From IMG/VR virus record IMGVR_UViG_3300027763_000230, positions 1 through 24,795 of that record: a stretch of DNA of 24,795 bases; one strand, written 5' to 3'. The notes beneath the pieces are model-generated. The model was not told the DNA's origin, did not search any database, and was given only the letters and a program-made list of their open reading frames with translations. The DNA is from a virus. This document shows, piece after piece, positions 6,558-13,666 of the stretch. A program made the position numbers and the translations under genes. Each line of letters opens with the position of its first letter. Positions within the stretch are counted from its first letter, which is position 1.

Positions 6558-6851
6558 ATGTCGTTTAAACAACACCCAACAGACCCCGATAAAGTAACTT
6601 ATGTTAAAGCGGAATACGCTACCCACAAAGAATTGAGTGAACCTATAGCATGGATGCACACTAATTCAAAACAAATATTTAAAACAGAAAAGCCTAACGA
6701 ATTTGATTTGCATTTGTTTACCCCACTTTATACACATCCAATGCGTGAATTAACTGAGGAGGAAATATTAGAAGTTTGGAAAGAAAATTATGGGGATGTA
6801 AATATTTCAAACTTTGCAAGAGCCATTTTAAAGAAAGCGAGTGAGAAATGA
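6558..6851 (+). CDS. Small hypothetical phage protein (EPIAWM/PLYTHP type)
   Basis: A 97-residue protein of a type often seen in phage accessory regions: a short N-terminal part, SEPIAWMHTNSKQ, then LFTPLYTHP, then a helical ELTEEEILEVWKENYG region with NFARAIL near the end. Function unknown. The junction repeat at 6539-6555 sits directly before its ATG, and its own 3' end carries the second copy. The stop overlaps the next start as ATGA. Confidence 0.82.
   Translation: MSFKQHPTDPDKVTYVKAEYATHKELSEPIAWMHTNSKQIFKTEKPNEFDLHLFTPLYTHPMRELTEEEILEVWKENYGDVNISNFARAILKKASEK
6829..6845 (+). repeat. Copy 2 of the 17-base small-gene junction repeat
   Basis: An exact second copy of TAAAGAAAGCGAGTGAG. 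It encodes the end of the 6558-6851 protein and provides the purine-rich stretch before the ATG at 6848. The 290-base distance from copy 1 equals one gene unit, which fits gene gain or loss by recombination between junctions. Confidence 0.75.
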
Positions 6852-7123
6852 ATGTAAATGAATTAGCAGATTGGATTGAAAATAATGCTTCTTATAATCA
6901 ATATGAAACAGCAAAGCAATCTGTCATTATGCTACGCAAACAAGCAGAAGAAATTGAACGCTATCACAATATGTTGCGTGATAAAGATATAAATATTGAA
7001 TATTTGCGTGAAAAATTAATTGCGTCAATTGATGATATTAAAACTTTAAAAACTGAATTAGAAGATTGCACTTGTCAAGGTGGACATTCAGAAGCATATT
7101 TAAAAGCAAAAGGTAAATTATGA
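6848..7123 (+). CDS. Small coiled-coil hypothetical protein
   Basis: A 91-residue, mostly helical protein beginning MNVNELADWIENNASYNQYE. Its central part (residues 25-75: MLRKQAEEIERYHNML, then LREKLIASIDDIKTLKTELE) has heptad-like hydrophobic spacing typical of a coiled coil. A Cys-x-Cys pair (DCTCQGGHSEAYLK) near the C-terminus might bind metal with the nearby His, but this is uncertain. It is coupled by ATGA to both neighbours. The family is a familiar phage type; function unknown. Confidence 0.78.
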   Translation: MNVNELADWIENNASYNQYETAKQSVIMLRKQAEEIERYHNMLRDKDINIEYLREKLIASIDDIKTLKTELEDCTCQGGHSEAYLKAKGKL

Positions 7124-7269
7124 AATTAATATTTTTTGGGTTTTTAGTAGCATTTTTTATTTGTACTTTAACCATTTTTTTAACCGAACAGACTAGAAAG
7201 GAAGCCCATGAAGCGAGTAGATCAGTACAAAGCCAAGCTAAAGGCTGCGAAAGCAACACTAAAAATTAG
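7120..7269 (+). CDS. 49-residue single-span membrane protein
   Basis: Begins with the ATG that overlaps the stop of the gene before (ATGA at 7120-7123). The first 22 residues, MKLIFFGFLVAFFICTLTIF, form a clear membrane anchor; the rest (TEQTRKEAHEASRSVQSQAK and beyond) is polar and helical. The shape resembles small inner-membrane phage proteins such as an i-spanin or superinfection-exclusion peptide, but the lysis genes are elsewhere and nothing more specific is visible. Its last 62 bases overlap the next gene in another frame, including that gene's ribosome binding site and start. Confidence 0.6.
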   Translation: MKLIFFGFLVAFFICTLTIFLTEQTRKEAHEASRSVQSQAKGCESNTKN

Positions 7270-7402
7270 ACAGCGTGAGTTTAACATTGTGTCACGTGCG
7301 TTAATTAAAACCATAGATGAAATTGAAATTTTAAATAGAAAGATAGAAGATGAAACCTTTAAGCTGGCGACAATTACTAGTAACATTAAATCAACTGACT
7401 GA
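7208..7402 (+). CDS. Small basic coiled-coil hypothetical protein
   Basis: A 64-residue helical, Lys-rich protein (MKRVDQYKAKLKAAKATLKI, then a heptad-like stretch IDEIEILNRKIEDETF). An AGGAAG seven bases before the ATG supports the start, even though it lies inside the 3' part of the 7120-7269 gene. Its last 53 bases overlap the next gene. Function unknown; the basic helix could bind nucleic acid or another protein. Confidence 0.7.
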   Translation: MKRVDQYKAKLKAAKATLKIRQREFNIVSRALIKTIDEIEILNRKIEDETFKLATITSNIKSTD

Positions 7403-7544
7403 GCAGGAAGTGTTGGAGATGCTCAACGCTGAAAGGCAAGGGCCTAGACGCGCGTCTATTCTAGAACGCCTTCACATGCGTTACAACACCTTGCGTGTAA
7501 GCCGTGAGCGTATCGAGATAATGAAAGAAGCGGTGGCACCGTGA
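7350..7544 (+). CDS. Small hypothetical phage protein
   Basis: A 64-residue protein, MKPLSWRQLLVTLNQLTEQE, then a basic helical region with ERLHMRYNTLRVSRERIEIM. The opening SWRQLL..L..LT resembles many short phage proteins, but I do not recognise a function. It overlaps the previous gene by 53 bases in another frame and is coupled to the next through GTGA at 7541-7544. The sequence is noticeably less AT-rich than the genes before it. Confidence 0.7.
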   Translation: MKPLSWRQLLVTLNQLTEQEVLEMLNAERQGPRRASILERLHMRYNTLRVSRERIEIMKEAVAP

Positions 7545-7717
7545 TTAATCCTGATTTTGAAAGTTGGTCGCATGACAACTTAGTGCAGTTTGCTAAGGAT
7601 TCTTACAACCATCTGATAGATGATGCGTGTCGTATTGATGCGCTACAACAAGACTTGAAGGCGGCGATTAAAGCCTACCGACACATCAACACAAGGACAA
7701 CTAATGAACAACTATAA
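7541..7717 (+). CDS. 58-residue hypothetical protein, GTG start
   Basis: Starts with GTG at 7541, overlapping the preceding TGA (GTGA). The product, read as MINPDFESWSHDNLVQFAKD then LIDDACRIDALQQDLKAAIK, is helical and of a kind often seen in phage small-gene runs (W.H.NL..FA). GAAAGAAGCGG lies upstream as a possible ribosome binding site and resembles the junction repeat. The gene fills an otherwise empty stretch and overlaps the next start by 14 bases. Function unknown. Confidence 0.6.
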   Translation: MINPDFESWSHDNLVQFAKDSYNHLIDDACRIDALQQDLKAAIKAYRHINTRTTNEQL

Positions 7718-7853
7718 ACCCGGATGGAAAAACCCCGCTTGGGCGTATGTCAGAGCAAGCCGCACTAACATTCTTGAAACTTTTAAAAGAATAGGTTGGA
7801 AAGCACCAAGCGAATTACGCGTAGACCCTAGTCCCAGCTCGGTCGATGATTAA
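7704..7853 (+). CDS. 49-residue hypothetical protein (GWKNPAW/IGWKAPSE type)
   Basis: Starts at ATG 7704 with AAGGA upstream. The product MNNYKPGWKNPAWAYVRASR, with TNILETFKRIGWKAPSELR after it, has the Trp, YV, TF.R.GW and PSE pattern of a small protein seen widely in phage genomes; no function is known to me. It is the last gene of the rightward arm. Its final 39 bases overlap the 3' end of the oppositely directed M15 peptidase gene, so no untranslated gap or terminator separates the two transcripts. Confidence 0.7.
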   Translation: MNNYKPGWKNPAWAYVRASRTNILETFKRIGWKAPSELRVDPSPSSVDD

Positions 7854-8246
7854 CGCTTGCTTGCGTGGCTTACCGTTGGGGTCGTTAGGGATGGAGATAT
7901 GGGTCCAACTGTCAAATTCCCTAATAATCTGATCATACTCTAACCCAGACGCCATGAGCGCTTGCACTACCTCATTCGGCTTCATACCAGGCACACGGAT
8001 GTCAGCCGCACAGCCTACACGATGCTGACTTGAGTCTTTACTACCAACCGCGTCATTCACTTGCTTAGACCGGAACGCTGAGTTAATCATAATGGGTTTG
8101 CCACGCAGTACCATTTTTACTTTTTCAAGAAATTCGGCTAATCGTTGTAGATTAGCAAGTTCTGCGTCGTTTGGGGTATTGTCAAACTGGCGGTGGTCGG
8201 TATGCGTAAGTTCTTCTAGCGTGAAGTGTTCAGTCAAGTTTGGCAT
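7815..8246 (-). CDS. M15-family peptidase endolysin
   Basis: A 143-residue peptidase of the M15/VanY (Peptidase_M15_3) type, which cuts peptide cross-links in the cell wall and acts as endolysin. Zinc ligands are visible as SSQHRVGCAADIRV (H75, D82) and SWTHISI (H116), with the preceding SAFRSKQVN motif. An ATG also exists at 8252, but AGGA is only one base from it and seven from 8246, so I prefer 8246. It overlaps the upstream membrane-protein gene by 17 bases. There is no signal peptide, so release needs the holin. It is the last gene of the leftward late operon. Confidence 0.93.
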   Translation of the reverse strand: MPNLTEHFTLEELTHTDHRQFDNTPNDAELANLQRLAEFLEKVKMVLRGKPIMINSAFRSKQVNDAVGSKDSSQHRVGCAADIRVPGMKPNEVVQALMASGLEYDQIIREFDSWTHISIPNDPNGKPRKQALIIDRAGTRVYA

Positions 8247-8460
8247 CGTCATGTCCTATCTTAATTCCGGTAATTAAACCAATGAATCCCCCAATAATCG
8301 TTTGGAACGCAGGGGTGATTGCTTCAAATATTTTGGAGTTATCAATACTTCTATCAAATAATCCTAGTAATAAAGCACCGACCATGCCGATAATTACAAT
8401 GCAAAGCGTAATTGTTACGCATACAGTTACAAAACCACCGACATTTTCTTTGGATATCAT
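8230..8460 (-). CDS. Two-span membrane protein of the lysis cassette, possible holin
   Basis: A 76-residue protein with two hydrophobic spans, about residues 10-35 (TVCVTITLCIVIIGMVGALL) and 47-68 (TPAFQTIIGGFIGLITGIKI). The short charged C-terminus (GHDDAKLD) is typical of small holins or antiholins. It lies between the 3TM holin and the peptidase, with an ATGA overlap at its start. Whether it or its upstream neighbour makes the hole cannot be decided from sequence; a holin/antiholin pair is plausible. Confidence 0.72.
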   Translation of the reverse strand: MISKENVGGFVTVCVTITLCIVIIGMVGALLLGLFDRSIDNSKIFEAITPAFQTIIGGFIGLITGIKIGHDDAKLD

Positions 8461-8864
8461 TTAGCGGCTACCCCTTGAAGTTTCTCAAATGTTCTTAGAC
8501 CACCCATGCCGAGCATTCCCATGAGCAGTTGCCAAAGATTATCATCCAAGCCTGGTAATGGTGGAATAGTAACACCTGCAATACTAGCAATCGTGCCAGC
8601 TAACGGTCTTAAAAGATATTGATAGGCTAAGGCTAAGGCGCATACCCAACCGACTGCTGGGCGCCAGCCTGACACGAATAGGGAGGAGTTGGTCGCTTCT
8701 GCTTTATTGATGTCAGTCTGCGCGGTCATAGAAGCAAGTTCGCCAGACTGTTGTAACTTTAGAAGTTCGAGTTTTGCTTGGGATGCTTGTGCTGGGTCGG
8801 GGAAAATACGTGTGATGAGCGTGTTGCCAAGGTCAAGTGCTGCGCTAATAGGGTCTAAACTCAT
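8457..8864 (-). CDS. Holin of the 3TM (PF11351-like) family
   Basis: A 135-residue protein of the 'holin of 3TMs' group. The N-terminal half is a polar amphipathic region (ALDLGNTLITRIFPDPAQAS, then LKLQQSGE); the second half has hydrophobic stretches SGWRPAVGWVCALALAYQYL and LAGTIASIAGVTIPPLPGL, then LWQLLMGMLGMGGLRTFEK. The SGWRPAVGW motif and the GLRTFEK ending are characteristic. It would open the inner membrane for the M15 endolysin. Stop and start are coupled by ATGA to both neighbours. Confidence 0.88.
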   Translation of the reverse strand: MSLDPISAALDLGNTLITRIFPDPAQASQAKLELLKLQQSGELASMTAQTDINKAEATNSSLFVSGWRPAVGWVCALALAYQYLLRPLAGTIASIAGVTIPPLPGLDDNLWQLLMGMLGMGGLRTFEKLQGVAAK

Positions 8865-9094
8865 TTGTCAGCCTTTCTGTCTAATCGGTCAAAAATCTTT
8901 TCTAAGATGGATTCTAGTTTATCAAACCTTGATTCAATGTCCACCTTGCGCACGTATTGCGTAGGTAAATCCACTTCAATCTCTTTGAGGTCATTTTTAA
9001 GACTTTGAATCGCATCCCATAACTGACGCGCAAACCATCCGACACAAGCAAGAACTGCAACAACTACAATATTAAATAATGACTGATTTTCCAT
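8861..9094 (-). CDS. Single-span membrane protein with coiled-coil tail
   Basis: A 77-residue protein: a short N-terminus (MENQSLF), one span (NIVVVAVLACVGWFARQLW), then a charged helical coiled coil to the end (LESILEKIFDRLDRKADK). An in-frame ATG at 9112 lies inside the ejection-protein gene; the ATG at 9094, just after that gene's stop, gives the more natural protein. The anchor-plus-coiled-coil form would suit an i-spanin or a holin regulator. No lipoprotein o-spanin was found overlapping it. It is the first gene of the lysis cassette. Confidence 0.75.
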   Translation of the reverse strand: MENQSLFNIVVVAVLACVGWFARQLWDAIQSLKNDLKEIEVDLPTQYVRKVDIESRFDKLESILEKIFDRLDRKADK

Positions 9095-9095
9095 G

Positions 9096-11621
9096 TTATC
9101 TCGCAAGGGCATTTTGATTAATTTGTTCTGGTGCTAATTTGTTTCTGTTTGTTGCACGATTTATGGCAGTACCGACTAAAGGCGACCATTCTTTACTATC
9201 ATTTAACACGTTTAAAAATTTAGTCCTTTCGGATGCAGGTAAAGTATTTAATATTTCATTCATACTTTTACCTGATTCCGCACCTTTAATTAACACTTGC
9301 ATTGCTTTGTCGTTAATTTTACCTTCAATAGTTTGAATTAATTTTTTAGCAACGGCAGTTTCTAACCCTACGAAACCAGGAATTTTTTCTGCCCAACTAT
9401 TTTCTTTAAAACCTAATGCACGGCGAGCAGTATTAATCTGTTCTTTAATTTTTGCATCGCGTACAATTTCATCTTTAATTTTTAGTAAAGGTTTTATTTT
9501 TTCAGACATTTGCATCGCAATATCGTAATTGCCTGGTCCAAATATGTCTTGAACTGCTTTTGTGTCATTACCTTCAACCAATTTAACAAAAGTATTCTTA
9601 TCTGTCGTGTATAAGTTTCTTAACTTATCCGCCATTTCCATTTGTTCAATTTGCTTTAATCCGGCTGAATGGGTAGCTAAATAATCACGCCATGTTTTAC
9701 CTCCAGCTTTTTCAATAGCATCATCAATTAGAGGGCGAATTTGCGTTAGCATATCTGCTATGCGTTTACTTTGCGTACTAGGATCAAGCCCATTAGATCT
9801 TAATTCTTTTTCAATAGCGTCGTTAAGACCAGTTTTACGAATTTGGTATAAATCGTTAACATCCATAATTCCACCACCAGTCTTAGCCACATTTTTAATA
9901 TGTTGGTTAAGATTATTTAATACACTTACTTGTATTGGGTCTGCCCTTGTGCCTACTTGATTTGCAAACTCACTTAATTTTTTAGTAATAACACTAACAT
10001 CTAAAGGTTGTATTCCTTTAGCAGTTAAATCAGCTAATTTAGCTTCAGCATTTCTTGCAATTTCGCCTTGCGTTAATGATTCTGCGGCGGCTTTATTAGC
10101 TACTTCATCTGCTCTATTAGCTAAATTAGTTAAATTAGCGTCAGTAGCCAAATTAGTTGGCACAGGGTTAATTGCTCTTGCTTGCACGCCCGGTGCGTTA
10201 ACACCTGCGTTATCTATTAGCTTAGGTGTAATATTAAGGGGTTCTATTGTTACTTGTGGGTTACTTAACCGGCGCACTTTTTCTACATTAGCAGCTGCGG
10301 CTTGTCTAGCTAAATCGGCTTCTTGTTGTAAAGGAACCATAACTTCCTTACCAAGATTAGCGTTTAACATATTTTCTTCACGACCACGTGTAGTTAAATT
10401 ATTTAATGTTTTATTTGCTACTTCACGGCTAGTTTTTGCTTCTGCTTCGGTAGCACCTCTAGCCATATTTGCTAACATATTAAATTGATCTTGCGCTTGT
10501 TTGGTTTTTAGCCCACTAAATACTGCTTTAGTATCTTTACCTTTAACAACATCAAGAAACGCTTGCCATACGTCATTTTGAATACCATACGCTGCTTGTG
10601 CCGCGTCTATATCCATTGGTGCTATGCCATTGGCTGCACGAATCTCATTAATTGTATCACCAGCCATTTTACGAGCAATTTTACCTGCTTCAACTTTAGC
10701 AGCTTGATTAGTAGCTAAATCCCAAACTTTACCTGCGGCAATAGCAATACCTTTTGCAACCGGTGGAACTGCAATAGGCACGGCAGCACCTATAGCGCCT
10801 GCTGTAGTATTAGATTGCTCAGGACTAATTAACATATTTGTAACTACGCTTGTACCGGCACCGCCTGCACCTTGCACACTTAAATTTAATATTTTTTGTA
10901 ACGCGTTAGTTGGTACAATTCCTGTTTTAAAGCCACTTGACGCTAATGATTCAGCAATTGGCGCAGCAAACTTAGCCAATGCAGGATTTACAGAACTAAT
11001 TTTAGTTACCGCGCTGCCTAACGCGCCGGGTACCGCTAGCGTTACTGGGTTAAATACCTCGCCAGCAAACGCAGCCGTTTTAGTTACTGGCGCATAACTT
11101 TGTTGATTAACACCTTGCACAATCTGATTTTTAGCTTGTAACGCTTGTTCAGTCATAGATAGTGGTTTTTGACCAGTTATCATGCTAGACATTGTTGTTG
11201 CGGGTTGACCAACACCTGTTACTTTACTAGCTAAATTGGCTACGTTTAAAGGTATTGATGCCGCGCCCATTGCGTAGTTAATAGGTACGCCTGCCATTGT
11301 TGTTAATGCTTTAGCCGCAACCCCTGTAGCACCTGTTGGCGCTGAATCATACCCAGCGGTATTTAGCGGCAGGCCGGACATTGGATCGTACTGCATATCC
11401 TCAACGCCTTGCGTAAACATATTACCTTTTTCAGCGCCTACGTTTTGACGTTTAGGTGGAGCTTCAGTTGTTGGTGTGTCAGACAACCATTTATCCCCAA
11501 CTAAATAGGCTTTAGCGCCTGTGTCTTTATTAGTTGCAGATTGTAAAACAGGTTGCCAAGAATCACCTATTAAGGCAACACGTTCGCCAGTTTTAGGGTT
11601 AGTAGCTGTTTGAATTGGCAT
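9096..11621 (-). CDS. Large DNA ejection (internal virion) protein
   Basis: An 841-residue protein in the position of the P22 ejection proteins gp7/gp20/gp16. The N-terminus carries two copies of a short repeat, ATNPKTGERVALIGDSW and ATNKDTGAKAYLVGDKW, a form seen in phage structural proteins. Residues 100-300 are Gly/Ala-rich and contain hydrophobic stretches such as AIGAAVPIAVPPVAKGIAIA, possibly membrane-inserting during ejection. The rest is Ala/Asn/Lys-rich and helical. No lytic transglycosylase motif is visible. It follows the 11633 gene by 11 bases and is probably the last virion gene before lysis. The ejection role is inferred from position and composition. Confidence 0.78.
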   Translation of the reverse strand: MPIQTATNPKTGERVALIGDSWQPVLQSATNKDTGAKAYLVGDKWLSDTPTTEAPPKRQNVGAEKGNMFTQGVEDMQYDPMSGLPLNTAGYDSAPTGATGVAAKALTTMAGVPINYAMGAASIPLNVANLASKVTGVGQPATTMSSMITGQKPLSMTEQALQAKNQIVQGVNQQSYAPVTKTAAFAGEVFNPVTLAVPGALGSAVTKISSVNPALAKFAAPIAESLASSGFKTGIVPTNALQKILNLSVQGAGGAGTSVVTNMLISPEQSNTTAGAIGAAVPIAVPPVAKGIAIAAGKVWDLATNQAAKVEAGKIARKMAGDTINEIRAANGIAPMDIDAAQAAYGIQNDVWQAFLDVVKGKDTKAVFSGLKTKQAQDQFNMLANMARGATEAEAKTSREVANKTLNNLTTRGREENMLNANLGKEVMVPLQQEADLARQAAAANVEKVRRLSNPQVTIEPLNITPKLIDNAGVNAPGVQARAINPVPTNLATDANLTNLANRADEVANKAAAESLTQGEIARNAEAKLADLTAKGIQPLDVSVITKKLSEFANQVGTRADPIQVSVLNNLNQHIKNVAKTGGGIMDVNDLYQIRKTGLNDAIEKELRSNGLDPSTQSKRIADMLTQIRPLIDDAIEKAGGKTWRDYLATHSAGLKQIEQMEMADKLRNLYTTDKNTFVKLVEGNDTKAVQDIFGPGNYDIAMQMSEKIKPLLKIKDEIVRDAKIKEQINTARRALGFKENSWAEKIPGFVGLETAVAKKLIQTIEGKINDKAMQVLIKGAESGKSMNEILNTLPASERTKFLNVLNDSKEWSPLVGTAINRATNRNKLAPEQINQNALAR

Positions 11622-11632
11622 AGTAACCCTTA

Positions 11633-12880
11633 TTATGGTGTTTTATCTACTACGTAACCAGACGGTGGGGCAATACCACCAGATTTATTTGGTTTTGGAT
11701 TTGTTGGTGTTGGTGTTGGTTTTGCGTCTGAAGGTAAATCCATCAACCCAACTTTACGCATACGATCAACAACTTGACTCCAGGCTAGTTCGCGTGTATC
11801 TCTAGGTAAAGTATTATCTGAAATTTCACCTAACCCCGCCATAATAAATTTACGATCATCATTGGAAATACCCGCGCCTAATTTACCACCAAGTAAATCA
11901 GTTGCTACTTTAGTTTCAAAAGTTTTTAATTGACCAATAGCATCTGCACCTTCTGTAGATTCGCCAATTATCCTACCTAAAAAGTCAACTGAAGCGCCGC
12001 CGTAACTACCGGTAGATTTTTTAATTAAGTTTCTAACTTTATCTTCACCACTTATAGGATTAAAACCAATAGTTTCAAGAACTTTTCTAGCGCCTTGAAT
12101 ATCTTTAACTCTTGATACTTCTTCAGTAGCCGCTAATTCACCACCTTTTTTAACTTTAGCCATGTTAGCTTGTGCTTCTGGGTTAGTTTCAAAGTTATAT
12201 TTATCTCGCGCTAATACTAATTGCCCAGCGCTAGTAGTAGCGTTCTTTTCGCCAGTTGCCGCTATTCTATTTTTATGATCAACTTCAAATCTATCTTTTA
12301 CATCTAAAATATTCATTGCGGTATTTTTTTGCCATTTTCTAAAATCAGGTTCTCGCGCAATAGATTGTTTAAGTTGGTCTGCTTTTACTTGATCAATGTC
12401 ACCATTAGCTAAATGTCTTTCAACCCCCGCAATTGCTTCTTGCGGGGTATTTAAATTAATAATATCCGTAATGGCTTTGTTCATTTTTTTTATTTTTTGT
12501 TCAAATTTAAGCCCTTCTACTTCAATATTTTGCTTTTCAATTGCCCCAGCTTCTTTTTGTTCGGCTTGTTGTGTTTTTACTAACGCAGGAAGTTCAGATC
12601 CAAACCCACCTTTTGCAACCATACTATGCACTCCCGCATAGTTAACTTTACCTGTCGTTGGGTCAGTATTTTCTGCAAAAGCGCGATTAAGAAAATTTAC
12701 TTTTTCATCCCCACGTTTAGCCGCAGACAATTGATACTGCGCCAATGCGTTTTGGTTCTGCGCCGCCATGTTTTGATTTTGTGCGTTTTGAATCTGCGAC
12801 AACGCCGCATACTGATTCATTGGATTTTCAACTTGAATGGGTTTAACCCCTAATGCGATGTTGGAATCAATAGTAGCCAT
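11633..12880 (-). CDS. Probable DNA ejection / internal virion protein
   Basis: A 415-residue, Gln/Ala/Asn/Lys-rich, mainly helical protein. The N-terminal region NPMNQYAALSQIQNAQNQNM and the following AAQNQNALAQYQLSAAKRG is typical of ejection proteins that are packed in the capsid and pass through the tail. The C-terminus is Pro/Thr-rich (KPTPTPTNPKPNKSGG) and ends in a short PPSGYVVDKTP. There is no enzyme motif. It lies between the 258-residue and 841-residue ejection candidates, giving three in a row as in P22 (gp7, gp20, gp16), though I cannot pair them one to one. Confidence 0.75.
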   Translation of the reverse strand: MATIDSNIALGVKPIQVENPMNQYAALSQIQNAQNQNMAAQNQNALAQYQLSAAKRGDEKVNFLNRAFAENTDPTTGKVNYAGVHSMVAKGGFGSELPALVKTQQAEQKEAGAIEKQNIEVEGLKFEQKIKKMNKAITDIINLNTPQEAIAGVERHLANGDIDQVKADQLKQSIAREPDFRKWQKNTAMNILDVKDRFEVDHKNRIAATGEKNATTSAGQLVLARDKYNFETNPEAQANMAKVKKGGELAATEEVSRVKDIQGARKVLETIGFNPISGEDKVRNLIKKSTGSYGGASVDFLGRIIGESTEGADAIGQLKTFETKVATDLLGGKLGAGISNDDRKFIMAGLGEISDNTLPRDTRELAWSQVVDRMRKVGLMDLPSDAKPTPTPTNPKPNKSGGIAPPSGYVVDKTP

Positions 12881-12889
12881 AATTAATCC

Positions 12890-13666
12890 TTAATATGTAT
12901 TATTAAGCGCGTATTCGGCTACTGAAGGGGGAGTATAGACTGGGTTCATATTCCCCCCACCATATACATTACCTGCGCCGTATTGATTTGATAAATTAGC
13001 GTATGAAGACCGGTTGTTAAGCGCGTTAATCATATTCTGATTCTGATTGTAGTTTAGGTAAGTTCCTAACCCGCTTGTTACTGCGTTAGCACCACCTACC
13101 ATACCTGCTGCACTTGCGTTACCTGCGCCTATAATATTACCTGCTGCTGAGTTACCAAACGCGCCTGCTGCGCCTGCTTGGTTATTCGCAGATGCTTGAC
13201 CCATACTTGCAAGGTTTTGTTGCAAACCAGTATTTGTATTGTAAGCCTGTAATTTCTGTGCGTTGTTTTGCAAGTAACGATTGTAAGCGTTGCCATATTC
13301 TTGTGATCCTGCTTCTTGACCATAGTTGGTCGCAGCACGTAAGGCGTTGCCAGAGATTAAGCCACCTCTAGCGGCGGCATTAGCGTTCAAACCTTTCATG
13401 CCTTCATTAAATCGAAACGCATAACCTGGGTCAGCTTGATAATTAAACGCGTCTACTGTGTAGGGGGCTTGCGTAGATAACTTATTTAAGGCGTTTACAC
13501 CTGTGTCGTAGAAAGGTTTGTTTAATTCAATCTGTTGATTAAGGGCTTGTTGTTGCGCCGCCGTAGCTTCACGCGCCGCTTGTGCTTGTTTACTAGCGGC
13601 AGAATTAGACGCTATTCCACCAATTACGGCGCTACCTAATGTGGCTCCTGCTACCCAAAAAGTCAT
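12890..13666 (-). CDS. DNA transfer/ejection protein, gp7/gp14-like
   Basis: A 258-residue protein with an N-terminal hydrophobic Gly/Ala segment (TFWVAGATLGSAVIGGIASN), then a long Gln/Ala helical region (KQAQAAREATAAQQQALNQQ) and the motif KPFYDTGVNALNKL, followed by ADPGYAFRFNEGMKGLNANA. This pattern is widespread in phage virion proteins annotated as DNA transfer proteins. The C-terminal third is low in complexity, rich in Asn, Gly and Tyr. It begins with an ATGA overlap with the cupin-like gene. The membrane-like N-terminus would suit a protein forming part of the ejection channel. Confidence 0.78.
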   Translation of the reverse strand: MTFWVAGATLGSAVIGGIASNSAASKQAQAAREATAAQQQALNQQIELNKPFYDTGVNALNKLSTQAPYTVDAFNYQADPGYAFRFNEGMKGLNANAAARGGLISGNALRAATNYGQEAGSQEYGNAYNRYLQNNAQKLQAYNTNTGLQQNLASMGQASANNQAGAAGAFGNSAAGNIIGAGNASAAGMVGGANAVTSGLGTYLNYNQNQNMINALNNRSSYANLSNQYGAGNVYGGGNMNPVYTPPSVAEYALNNTY

